Positions 1-5,830 of a DNA stretch of 7,044 bases are shown piece after piece (position 1 is the first letter of the stretch; each line of letters starts with the position of its first letter). This stretch comes from an uncultured Eubacteriales bacterium (lineage in GTDB: Bacteria; Bacillota; Clostridia; Oscillospirales; Oscillospiraceae). The translations under genes were made by a program, and so were the position numbers. The notes under the pieces are model-generated. The model had not been told where the DNA came from, did no database searches, and worked only from the letters and a program-made list of their open reading frames with translations. The stretch lies in the NCBI GenBank assembly GCA_905202605.1, contig CAJKSU010000150.1:1-7044 (forward strand), in the 5' to 3' direction.

Positions 1-2
1 TG

Positions 3-707
3 ATGCCCATTGGCGGCGGCGGATTGGCTTCAGGCGTCAGCACCTTGACCAAACTGCTCAACCCCAATGTCAAGGTCATCGGCGTGGAACCGGTGGGCGC
101 TGCGTCCATGAAGGCAGCGCTGGAGGCTGGGCATCCCGTAACGCTGCCCAGTGTTACGACCATTGCCGATGGCGTTGCGGTCAAAACAGTGGGCGATAAG
201 GTATTCCCTTATGTGCAGGAAAATGTGGACGAGATTATCACCATTGAGGATGATGAGCTGGTGGACGCATTCCTTGACATGATGGAAAAACACAAGATGA
301 TTGTAGAGAACTCCGGCCTTCTGACCATTGCGGCACTGAACCACATCGACTGCAAGGGCAAGTGCGTGGTGCCGATTCTCAGCGGCGGCAACATGGACGT
401 CATCACCATGAGCAGTCTGGTACAGCACGGCCTGATTCGCCGGGGCAGAGTGTTCACCTTCTCGGTGCTGCTGCCGGATCAGCCCGGCGAGCTTTTGAAG
501 GTCGCAAAGATTGTTTCTGAGCAGCAGGGGAATATCATCAAGCTGGAGCATAACCAGTTTATATCCATCAACCGCCAAGCGGAGGTGGAACTGCAGGTGA
601 CGCTGGAGGCATTTGGCCACAGCCATAAAAATGCCATTATCAAGGCCATGGAGGATGCCGGATATCAGGTTCGGCTGGTTTCCACCACCGGCGTTCAGCT
701 GGGCTGA
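3..707 (+). CDS. ilvA: Threonine ammonia-lyase, C-terminal part with ACT domain (5' end outside window)
   Basis: This PLP enzyme deaminates L-threonine to 2-oxobutanoate and ammonia in the cytoplasm, feeding isoleucine synthesis or threonine catabolism. The 234 visible residues begin just before the glycine-rich PLP-phosphate loop (GGGGL, residues 4-8). They include TIADGVAVK (about 53-61), typical of threonine dehydratases, and the SGGN motif (128-130). From about residue 146 a single ACT domain follows (FTFSVLLPDQPGELLKV...), the usual site of allosteric amino-acid binding. The catalytic lysine region lies upstream of the window. One ACT domain and the short C-terminus fit the roughly 400-residue TdcB/short-IlvA class rather than the long biosynthetic IlvA with two ACT-like domains, so the symbol could equally be tdcB. 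The ATG at 3 is an internal methionine, not the start, because the fold needs about 170 more residues. rpe follows after 21 bp and may be cotranscribed. Confidence 0.93.
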   Translation: MPIGGGGLASGVSTLTKLLNPNVKVIGVEPVGAASMKAALEAGHPVTLPSVTTIADGVAVKTVGDKVFPYVQENVDEIITIEDDELVDAFLDMMEKHKMIVENSGLLTIAALNHIDCKGKCVVPILSGGNMDVITMSSLVQHGLIRRGRVFTFSVLLPDQPGELLKVAKIVSEQQGNIIKLEHNQFISINRQAEVELQVTLEAFGHSHKNAIIKAMEDAGYQVRLVSTTGVQLG

Positions 708-728
708 TGGAACGGAGAGGAGAACGGA

Positions 729-1385
729 ATGATTAAGGTTGCACCCTCAATCCTGTCTGCGGATTTTGTCAATCTGGAGCGGGATATCCGCCGCCTCAAG
801 GAATGCGGCGCGGATTATGTACATATTGATGTCATGGATGGCCTGTTTGTCCCCAACATCACTATTGGCATCCCGGTGGTGGCGGCAATCCGGAAGATCA
901 CCGACCTGCCGCTGGATGTTCACCTGATGATTGACCGGCCCATCCGGTATGTGGAGCAGTTCTGCGATGCCGGTGCGGATATTGTCACCATCCATGCTGA
1001 GGCGGACACGGTGGAGCGTAATCAGGAGGCACTGCGGATGATCCGCCGGAAGGGCGTTCGTGCGGCGGTCTCCATCAAGCCCGGCACCTCTGCCAGTGCT
1101 GTGGATCCGTATATGGATCTCATGGATATGATTCTGGTCATGACTGTAGAGCCGGGCTTTGGCGGGCAGAAGTTCATGGAGGACATGATGGGCAAGGTAC
1201 GCGCCCTGCGGAAGATCATTGATGTCCGCACCCCCGGCGTGGAGCTGGAGGTAGACGGCGGCGTGAATCTGGATACCGGAAGAACCTGTGTAGAGGCCGG
1301 AGCCAATGTTCTGGTGGCGGGCAGCGCCCTGTTCAAGGCTGAGGACACCTCGGAGTTTATTCAGGGACTGCACAGCCTGATATAA
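729..1385 (+). CDS. rpe: Ribulose-phosphate 3-epimerase
   Basis: This enzyme interconverts D-ribulose 5-phosphate and D-xylulose 5-phosphate in the non-oxidative pentose phosphate pathway, in the cytoplasm. The 218 residues are full length for this TIM-barrel family. Signatures are APSILSADF at the first strand (Ser8), HIDVMDG with metal ligands His32 and Asp34, DVHLM with His65, VEPGFGGQ (140-147) forming the mobile loop and phosphate site, and EVDGGVN with catalytic Asp176. The phosphate-binding AGSALF lies near 197-202. The ATG at 729 is preceded by a purine-rich GGAGAGGAG stretch (714-722) at good spacing. The gene lies 21 bp behind the threonine ammonia-lyase with no terminator between them, so cotranscription is likely, although the two enzymes share no pathway step. 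All expected active-site residues are present. Confidence 0.97.
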   Translation: MIKVAPSILSADFVNLERDIRRLKECGADYVHIDVMDGLFVPNITIGIPVVAAIRKITDLPLDVHLMIDRPIRYVEQFCDAGADIVTIHAEADTVERNQEALRMIRRKGVRAAVSIKPGTSASAVDPYMDLMDMILVMTVEPGFGGQKFMEDMMGKVRALRKIIDVRTPGVELEVDGGVNLDTGRTCVEAGANVLVAGSALFKAEDTSEFIQGLHSLI

Positions 1386-1386
1386 T

Positions 1387-1421
1387 TTAAGAACTTCTTA
1401 ATTTTGGGATTTGCTTAAGAA
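1387..1421. repeat. AT-rich palindrome/stem-loop cluster after rpe
   Basis: A perfect odd palindrome, TTAAGAA-C-TTCTTAA (1387-1401), starts directly after the rpe stop and is followed by TTTT. A further TTAAGAA (1415-1421) can pair instead with TTCTTAA (1395-1401) across a 13-nt loop. The stems are short and AT-rich, so this is at best a weak terminator. It could also be a protein-binding site or mRNA 3'-end structure. No stronger terminator is visible between rpe and the next promoter. Confidence 0.4.
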
Positions 1422-1436
1422 ATTCACCTGTTTCGC

Positions 1437-1465
1437 TGGTCAAACGTGTTATCCTGTGCTATAAT
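1437..1465 (+). promoter_or_regulatory. SigA-type extended -10 promoter for the lipoprotein gene
   Basis: A perfect -10 TATAAT (1460-1465) is preceded by the extended-10 element TGC (1457-1459). A -35-like TGGTCA (1437-1442, four of six matches to TTGACA) lies at the optimal 17-bp spacing. Transcription is predicted to begin near 1472, giving a leader of about 36 nt that ends in the ribosome binding site AAAGGAG (1493-1499). Confidence 0.75.
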
Positions 1466-1507
1466 CACGGAATAAGCGGGAAGGACACACAGAAAGGAGC
1501 GATTCCT

Positions 1508-2167
1508 ATGACCGAAAAACGTCTGGTACCGATGGTAGCCGCCGTACTTGCGGTGTTGCTTCTGGCGGGCTGTGGCATCAGTACCGAATCTAACGTAGAT
1601 TCCACTACGCCGGAAGGACTTCAAACCTTCGGCGTTGCAGCAAATCCCTCTGCGGAGCCGTCCAAGGCGCAGGAGGTAACTCCTGCTGTCAGTGGAAACG
1701 GAGAGAATACCAACGGGCAGCCCGGACAGACCGATGAAGGGGAAAACGGTGGCCCCAATGGAGAGAATGGAAACAACCAGGGCGGCACGGCAGGCGGAAG
1801 TTCCAGCCCCGCGCCCACCTCAACCTCCAAGCCCACCAGCAAGCCCAATCCCACCCCGGCAACCTCGCCTGCCAATTCACCTGCTTCGTCTCCTGCCATC
1901 ACGCCGCCGGCCCCGGCCTCCTCGGCAACCTATGACGATGTTTCAAAGTATGTAGGCAAGCAGCTTACAGAGCTTGTGGCAGAGCTGGGCTATCCGGTTC
2001 GCTCGGATTATGAGTACGTAGACGATGAGGATCCCACGCAGGGGGAGATCGGCACACTGTATTTCAGCGGCGGCTTTACGGTAACCACCCGCCGGGATGA
2101 CAGCGGCGAAATCATTACCGCTATTACACCGGGCAGCATTGAACAAGTGACTCCGGATCATTCTTAA
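1508..2167 (+). CDS. Secreted lipoprotein with Pro/Ser/Thr/Gly/Asn-rich linker and small C-terminal domain
   Basis: The function is unknown. The N-terminus MTEKRLVPM... leads into a hydrophobic segment and the lipobox LAGC, so lipidation is expected at Cys22 and the mature protein should be anchored on the outer face of the cell membrane. Residues 24-140 are low complexity: first a Gly/Asn/Glu-rich stretch (about 62-98), then a Pro/Ser/Thr-rich stretch (about 98-140), probably an extended spacer through the cell wall. Residues 141-219 form a compact domain (YDDVSKYVGKQLTELVAELGYP...) with a helix followed by beta strands containing GTLYFSGGFTVTT. I have seen similar tails in clostridial lipoproteins, but no enzymatic motif is visible. 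The start is supported by AAAGGAG eight nucleotides upstream of the ATG. The gene is monocistronic, with its own promoter and a strong terminator. Confidence 0.9.
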   Translation: MTEKRLVPMVAAVLAVLLLAGCGISTESNVDSTTPEGLQTFGVAANPSAEPSKAQEVTPAVSGNGENTNGQPGQTDEGENGGPNGENGNNQGGTAGGSSSPAPTSTSKPTSKPNPTPATSPANSPASSPAITPPAPASSATYDDVSKYVGKQLTELVAELGYPVRSDYEYVDDEDPTQGEIGTLYFSGGFTVTTRRDDSGEIITAITPGSIEQVTPDHS

Positions 2168-2175
2168 CCAGAAAA

Positions 2176-2208
2176 GGCTCTCGGGAAATATTTCCTGAGA
2201 GCCTTTTT
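2176..2208 (+). terminator. Strong intrinsic terminator after the lipoprotein gene
   Basis: A 13-bp arm pair, GGCTCTCGGGAAA (2176-2188) and TTTCCTGAGAGCC (2191-2203), contains one G-U wobble and is followed by TTTTT (2204-2208). In practice the AT-rich centre forms the loop. An AAAA run just upstream (2172-2175) mirrors the T-run, so the structure could also act on the opposite strand. It begins nine bases after the stop codon. Confidence 0.93.
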
Positions 2209-2262
2209 GCGGGTTAGAATACATTTGGATGAAAAACCGCCCAAACACACCCCAATGAATTC

Positions 2263-2291
2263 TTGCTATTCCGAAAGAAAGACGGTATACT
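2263..2291 (+). promoter_or_regulatory. SigA-type promoter for the beta-helix/GGP protein gene
   Basis: A -35-like TTGCTA (2263-2268, four of six consensus matches) and a -10 TATACT (2286-2291, five of six) are separated by exactly 17 bp. Predicted transcription starts near 2298, leaving a leader of about 52 nt that ends in a strong ribosome binding site, AAAGGAGA (2335-2342), seven bases before the ATG. Confidence 0.75.
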
Positions 2292-2293
2292 AT

Positions 2294-2303
2294 TAACTAG
2301 TTA
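2294..2303. promoter_or_regulatory. Perfect 10-bp palindrome TAACTAGTTA at the predicted transcription start
   Basis: TAACTAGTTA sits two bases downstream of the -10 box and spans the predicted +1. A dyad here is well placed to be a repressor operator, and AT-rich dyads of this size are common targets of MarR- or TetR-type dimers. No regulator gene is present in the window, so assignment to a regulator family is inference only. Confidence 0.4.
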
Positions 2304-2322
2304 GAAAGCAAAATGGCTTTCT
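2303..2322 (+). promoter_or_regulatory. 5'-UTR stem-loop of the beta-helix/GGP protein mRNA
   Basis: AGAAAGC (2303-2309) pairs perfectly with GCTTTCT (2316-2322) over a six-base loop, forming a hairpin within a few nucleotides of the predicted 5' end of the mRNA. There is no T-run, so it is not a terminator. Stem-loops at the extreme 5' end are known to stabilise bacterial mRNAs by limiting 5'-end-dependent decay. This fits a gene whose codon use suggests high expression. Confidence 0.5.
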
Positions 2323-2349
2323 GAATCTGAACATAAAGGAGAATCCCAC

Positions 2350-4197
2350 ATGAAAACCTTTACTGCTCCTGAGGGCAAGCTGGTTACCGTGCTGGTAGAC
2401 GGCGTGGAAGTTTCCTATGTGCCGGGGAAGGAATACCCCGACAATGCGGAATTCGTCGTGACCGAGCGTCTGGCCGAGCAGCCCGCAAGCTTTGATAGGC
2501 GCGGCATTGAGCCTTATCGTGCTGCCATTATGGTAAACGAGAACGGCGTGGATGAGAAGAACTCCGTCAAGGCTGCTATTGTTGGCGGCACCGTGACCGG
2601 CGAGGGCATGGACGGCGCAGTCATCAACTCCGCCTCCGACGACTTTTCTGCGGTGGTTTCCGTTGGCGGCACCTACAGCATCAAGAACTCTGTTCTCAAC
2701 TTTGACACGAAGTCCGACGGCAAGCATGTCTGCGACTTCTCCGGCTATGGCGCCGTTTTGGCTGGCTTCAAGGGCGCAAAGCTCACCGTAGAAAACACTC
2801 AGATTAACTCTGTAGGCGTGGCAAAGCCCGCTGTGTTCTGCGATGATCGTTCTGAGTGCCTGTTCAAGGACTGCAACGTGACCGTTCGCGGCGGCAAGCT
2901 CTATGACGGCTATGTGAACTCCGCAAACCAGAAGACCATGGTTGCTCCTCCGTGGGTGCTGGGCATTACCGGCAACGCCCGCGGCATCAATCTGGAGGGT
3001 GACCGGGGTACTGCCTATATTGTGGACACCTGCTTCAAGGCAAATCAGTGGGGCGTTCTCTCCACCGATGCAGGCCAGAACATGCACCTGTATGTGGCGG
3101 ACTCTGACATGATCCTTCTGGGTGAGAATCTGTCCGCTGATGATGCCAAGGATCCCTACTCCAAGAAGTACGGTTCCGGCTACGGCTCCTACATCATCGG
3201 CAACGCCTATGAGGAGTTCTCCGGTGTAGATATCAAAGTCGGCACCCACGGTGCTGTCCTCCGCGGCGGCACCGCTGTTTATAAGTCCTCTAAGGGTACC
3301 ATCAAGTTCGTTTCGCCTATTACCGGCGAGACGGTTTATGAGGCGCCCGGCAAGGGTCGCATCACCCGCATTGACTGCGAATTTGGCGTCATGGCGCATG
3401 GCGACGGCAAGATCGTCTTCACCGAGGGCACCGAGGTCAACGCCAACAATGCGGTCTTACTGCTGAAGTCCGGCGGCGTAACCTGCGATGTGGAGGATGG
3501 CGCAAAGCTGCACTCCGGCAATGGCGTGATCCTTCAGATGATGGATGACGATGACAATCTGGTGGGCGCGAAGATGACCGATGCAGGCCCCATGTTCAAC
3601 ACCGAGTTCAACGAGAAGGCTGGCTGGCCCTCCGAGAACGGTCAGATCACCTCCCAGATGCCTGCTCCCAGCTTTGATCCCATGGCTGGTGGTCCTGGTG
3701 GCCCCGGCGGTCCTGGTGGCCCCGGCGGCCCCGGCGGCCCCGGTGGCCCCGGTGGTCCTGGCGGTCCTGGCGGCCCGGGCGGTATGCCCATGCCCAAGCC
3801 TGATACCTTCCTGAATGCCACCGATGTTACCCTGAACGGCGACATCTATAACGGCACCGGCTACTATGGTCAGAAGCCCAAGCCGCTGTTTGTGACTCTG
3901 GGCAAGGGCGCAGTGCTCAACGGCGCGGTCTCCGCTACCGAGACTCGCCATATCGACGAGAACGGCAAGCAGAACACCCACTTCACCATTAAGGAGTTCT
4001 ACTATCTGGCTCATGTAGAGAACCGGAACTTCTTCAATGGCGACAACACCGTTGAGGTTACCCTGAAGGACGGCGCTGTTTGGAATGTTACTGCACCCGG
4101 TATCATCAACAAGCTCACCGTTGGCGATGGCTGCACCGTAAACGGCACGGTCACCGAGAATGCTGACGGCACGCTTACCGTAGCCCCCAAGGCTTAA
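2350..4197 (+). CDS. Probable right-handed beta-helix protein with ten Gly-Gly-Pro triplets, no signal peptide
   Basis: I do not recognise a characterised family. The 615 residues have no hydrophobic N-terminal segment, lipobox, transmembrane helix or C-terminal sorting motif, so export is not evident. Residues about 72-400 show recurring short beta-strand/turn units rich in Gly, Asn, Asp and Val (for example AAIVGGTVTGEG, SVGGTYSIKNSVLNF, AKLTVENTQINSVGV), with periodicity typical of parallel beta-helices. Residues 447-476 are exactly ten GGP triplets followed by GGM, a flexible or collagen-like hinge. The C-terminal part (about 487-615) resumes beta-helix-like units (NATDVTLNGDIYNG, GKGAVLNGAVSA, GDGCTVNGTVTENADG). 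Seven cysteines lie between 128 and 379, plus one near the C-terminus. Codon choice (GGC/GGT, CTG, AAG, ACC, TCC, almost no GGA or ATA) is more biased than in the following genes, which suggests high expression. The ATG has an excellent ribosome binding site, AAAGGAGA. The gene is flanked by its own promoter and terminator. It could be a surface or adhesin-like protein, or an intracellular structural protein. Confidence 0.88.
   Translation: MKTFTAPEGKLVTVLVDGVEVSYVPGKEYPDNAEFVVTERLAEQPASFDRRGIEPYRAAIMVNENGVDEKNSVKAAIVGGTVTGEGMDGAVINSASDDFSAVVSVGGTYSIKNSVLNFDTKSDGKHVCDFSGYGAVLAGFKGAKLTVENTQINSVGVAKPAVFCDDRSECLFKDCNVTVRGGKLYDGYVNSANQKTMVAPPWVLGITGNARGINLEGDRGTAYIVDTCFKANQWGVLSTDAGQNMHLYVADSDMILLGENLSADDAKDPYSKKYGSGYGSYIIGNAYEEFSGVDIKVGTHGAVLRGGTAVYKSSKGTIKFVSPITGETVYEAPGKGRITRIDCEFGVMAHGDGKIVFTEGTEVNANNAVLLLKSGGVTCDVEDGAKLHSGNGVILQMMDDDDNLVGAKMTDAGPMFNTEFNEKAGWPSENGQITSQMPAPSFDPMAGGPGGPGGPGGPGGPGGPGGPGGPGGPGGPGGMPMPKPDTFLNATDVTLNGDIYNGTGYYGQKPKPLFVTLGKGAVLNGAVSATETRHIDENGKQNTHFTIKEFYYLAHVENRNFFNGDNTVEVTLKDGAVWNVTAPGIINKLTVGDGCTVNGTVTENADGTLTVAPKA
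3688..3777 (+). repeat. Ten tandem 9-bp units encoding Gly-Gly-Pro
   Basis: Ten consecutive 9-bp units encode GGP at residues 447-476 of the beta-helix protein, and an eleventh unit reads GGM. The codons vary between units (GGT or GGC for glycine; CCT, CCC or CCG for proline), so the DNA is only an imperfect repeat. This suggests the peptide, not the DNA, is what has been kept. GGA/GGG and CCA are absent from the tract. Confidence 0.95.
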
Positions 4198-4213
4198 ATC
4201 ATAACGTTAAAAG

Positions 4214-4242
4214 GCACTGTCCGGGCGGGCAGTGCTTTTTTT
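4214..4242 (+). terminator. Intrinsic terminator after the beta-helix/GGP gene
   Basis: GCACTG (4214-4219) pairs with CAGTGC (4230-4235), with possible inner pairing of CCG with CGG, followed by seven Ts (4236-4242). It starts 17 bases after the stop codon and separates this unit from the DUF4349 operon. Confidence 0.93.
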
Positions 4243-4261
4243 CGGAAATGCGGCAAAAGCA

Positions 4262-4301
4262 TGGAACTTTTTTTCGTCTCCTGCGTCCAATCGGGTATAA
4301 A
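4262..4301 (+). promoter_or_regulatory. Candidate promoters for the DUF4349-GNAT unit: ECF-like (4262-4287) and SigA -10 (4296-4301)
   Basis: Two readings are possible. TGGAAC (4262-4267), followed by a T-run, then a 16-bp gap to CGTC (4284-4287), resembles promoters of Firmicutes ECF sigma factors (TGAAAC, N16-17, CGTC/CGTA) used in envelope stress. Alternatively TATAAA (4296-4301) is a good SigA -10 box, but no convincing -35 stands 16-18 bp upstream. Either would start transcription at about 4294-4308, close to the ribosome binding site AAGGAGG (4310-4316). Confidence 0.4.
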
Positions 4302-4325
4302 CACCTTTGAAGGAGGAGACGAAAA
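4271..4325. repeat. Perfect 12-bp inverted repeat spanning the leader; right arm overlaps the RBS
   Basis: TTTTCGTCTCCT (4271-4282) is the exact reverse complement of AGGAGACGAAAA (4314-4325), with 31 bp between the arms. The right arm covers the last bases of the Shine-Dalgarno AAGGAGG (4310-4316) and the first base of the ATG at 4325. In an RNA starting upstream, such as read-through from the previous gene, the hairpin would hide the translation start. In an RNA starting between the arms it could not form. Confidence 0.8.
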
Positions 4326-5341
4326 TGAAAAAGAGAATCTGGAGCACTGCGATTCTGGTGGCGATGCTTCTGGCGCTTTCGGCCTGCGGCAGCGCAGCGG
4401 CTTCTTCGATGAAAGATACGGCGGCGGCGGAACCGGTGGCAGAACCGGCGATGCCGGAGCTGGGTGGCGGCGTATACGAGGAGGAAATTGCAGCGGACGC
4501 GGTGGAAATGGACACTGCGGAAGCGGGAGCGGCACCGGAGACATCTGCGGGGATGCTGTCGGGAACGGGAAGCGGCAGCCTGACGGATAAAATCATCTAT
4601 TCCGCATATGGAGAATTGGAGACAACGGATTTTGACGGCAGCCTTGCGGCGATCAATACGCTGGTGGATCAGTACGGAGCATTTGTAGAAAGCTCCTCAG
4701 TTACCGGAAATGATCTTCAGACAACGGCAACGGGCGGCTTCTGCGGCAGAACGGCGCAGTTTACCCTGCGAGTCCCGCGGGAGCATTATTCTGATTTGAC
4801 AGCGGCATTGGATACGGTGGGAAATGTCACCTATCTTACCAGCGATGCGGAGAATATCACGGCACAGTACAGCGATGTGGAAGCGCAGGTGAAGTCCTAC
4901 GATACACAGGAACAGCGACTGTTGGAAATTATGGCGCAGGCGGACACGGTAGAGGATATGATTACACTGGAGAGCCGGCTGAGCGATGTGCGGATGGAAC
5001 GGGAGCGTCTGGAGGCGCAGCTGCAGAACTGGGATCGGCTGGTGGACTACTCCACGGTGTCGCTTTTTCTGACGGAGGTGCAGGAGCTGACACCGGAGCC
5101 GCCGGAGCAGGAACCGAGTTATCTCCAGCAGCTGGGCGGTACGTTTATGGATTCCGTCCATTGGATGGGTCAGGCTGCAAGAACGGGATTAAAGATGCTG
5201 GTGGCAGTCATTCCGGTGCTGCTGCCCATCGGCGTAGTAATCCTGATTGTGGTGCTGAGCTGCAAAGCGGCATCGAAGCGGAAACGGAACAAACAGGCAG
5301 AAGTCCTGCGGGAACAGAAGAAAGAGGACGAAGAAACTTGA
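4325..5341 (+). CDS. DUF4349 lipoprotein with coiled coil and C-terminal membrane helix
   Basis: The molecular function is unknown. The 338-residue protein starts MKKRIWSTAILVAMLLALSAC, a lipoprotein signal with lipobox LSAC and lipidation expected at Cys21. An Ala/Glu/Gly-rich linker (22-86) precedes the DUF4349 domain (about 88-255), recognised by YSAYGELETTDFDGSLAAIN, the central QFTLRVPREHYSDLTAALDTVGNV, then ITAQYSDVEAQV leading into a helical coiled coil (about 185-237) and a final strand VDYSTVSLFLTEV. One membrane helix lies at about 289-313, followed by a Lys/Arg/Glu-rich cytoplasmic tail. The protein is thus held by a lipid at one end and a helix at the other, with the domain outside. 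The ATG at 4325 is preferred over an in-frame TTG at 4307, because AAGGAGG lies eight bases before the ATG and the signal peptide begins there. Its stop overlaps the GNAT start. Confidence 0.92.
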   Translation: MKKRIWSTAILVAMLLALSACGSAAASSMKDTAAAEPVAEPAMPELGGGVYEEEIAADAVEMDTAEAGAAPETSAGMLSGTGSGSLTDKIIYSAYGELETTDFDGSLAAINTLVDQYGAFVESSSVTGNDLQTTATGGFCGRTAQFTLRVPREHYSDLTAALDTVGNVTYLTSDAENITAQYSDVEAQVKSYDTQEQRLLEIMAQADTVEDMITLESRLSDVRMERERLEAQLQNWDRLVDYSTVSLFLTEVQELTPEPPEQEPSYLQQLGGTFMDSVHWMGQAARTGLKMLVAVIPVLLPIGVVILIVVLSCKAASKRKRNKQAEVLREQKKEDEET

Positions 5342-5823
5342 ACATTACATTAAAGTTGGCACAGGAATCGGAACTGCCGATGCTGTTGGAGCTGGCCCAT
5401 CGGGCATCGAAAGCGCCGGGGAGCCGGTGGAATGAGGATTATCCCGATTTGGAAATTTTGAGGTGGGATCTTGTACAGAATGGGCTTTATCGGGCGGAGC
5501 TGCCGGATGGCACGACGGCAGGAATGATCGCTGTGGATCGAAATGGCGAGCTGGATGATATGGAATGGCGGGACGAACTGACTGAGGCTTGGGAGCTGTC
5601 ACGACTGGCGGTTTCTCCGGAATTTCAGGGAACCGGGCTGGGACAGGCGATTTTTGGTGCAGCGGTGGCGCTGTGCCGGGAGCAGGGGTGCCCCGGACTG
5701 CGGCTGCTGGTCGGCCTTGGATTTGAACGGGGGATTCATATCTATGAAAAGCATGGCTTCCACCGGGTAGGGCAGACCCATCAGTGGGGCGAGGACTTCT
5801 GGATGTACAGCCTGCACCTATAA
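5338..5823 (+). CDS. GNAT-family N-acetyltransferase, TTG start overlapping upstream stop
   Basis: This is a predicted cytoplasmic acetyl-CoA-dependent N-acetyltransferase of about 161 residues with unknown substrate. The fold is shown by an N-terminal strand/helix (ITLKLAQESELPMLLELAHRA), then strands around 60-67, then motif A: ELSRLAVSPEFQGTGLGQAIFGAAVALCREQG, with the CoA-pyrophosphate loop QGTGLG at 97-102. Near the C-terminus IYEKHGF (135-141) is the usual motif B end, with the conserved Tyr136. The frame has no ATG near the domain start. TTG at 5338 fits best: it overlaps the TGA of the DUF4349 gene (TTGA) and has AAGAGGA (5322-5328) nine bases upstream, so translational coupling is likely. 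An upstream in-frame ATG at 5161 would add 59 residues lying inside the DUF4349 gene in another frame, with no domain character. Whether the enzyme acts with the lipoprotein is unknown. Confidence 0.87.
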   Translation: MNITLKLAQESELPMLLELAHRASKAPGSRWNEDYPDLEILRWDLVQNGLYRAELPDGTTAGMIAVDRNGELDDMEWRDELTEAWELSRLAVSPEFQGTGLGQAIFGAAVALCREQGCPGLRLLVGLGFERGIHIYEKHGFHRVGQTHQWGEDFWMYSLHL

Positions 5824-5830
5824 TATATAA

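Noticed and set aside
2293..3399. Long open frame of 368 codons on the - strand
   Set aside because: It lies wholly antisense to the beta-helix gene and its promoter. Its composition mirrors the biased codons of the + strand, with no ribosome binding site or recognisable domain.
3688..3786. CRISPR-like array
   Set aside because: The 9-bp tandem units have no spacers and encode the in-frame GGP tract.
3457..4014. Minus-strand frames over the GGP tract giving Gly/Ala/Thr/Arg- or Gly/Pro-rich collagen-like peptides
   Set aside because: These are simple complements of the GGP repeat. They have no ribosome binding site and no conserved domain outside the repeat.
4307..4324. TTG at 4307 as start of the DUF4349 lipoprotein
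   Set aside because: It lies just upstream of the Shine-Dalgarno and would add KEETK-type charged residues before the signal peptide. The ATG at 4325 has ideal spacing.
4271..4325. Invertible promoter (inverton) between the 12-bp inverted repeats
   Set aside because: The 31-bp spacer is far shorter than known invertible promoters, and no invertase gene is nearby.
5161..5337. N-terminal extension of the GNAT protein from ATG 5161
   Set aside because: It overlaps the DUF4349 coding region out of frame, has no domain character, and exceeds the usual GNAT length.
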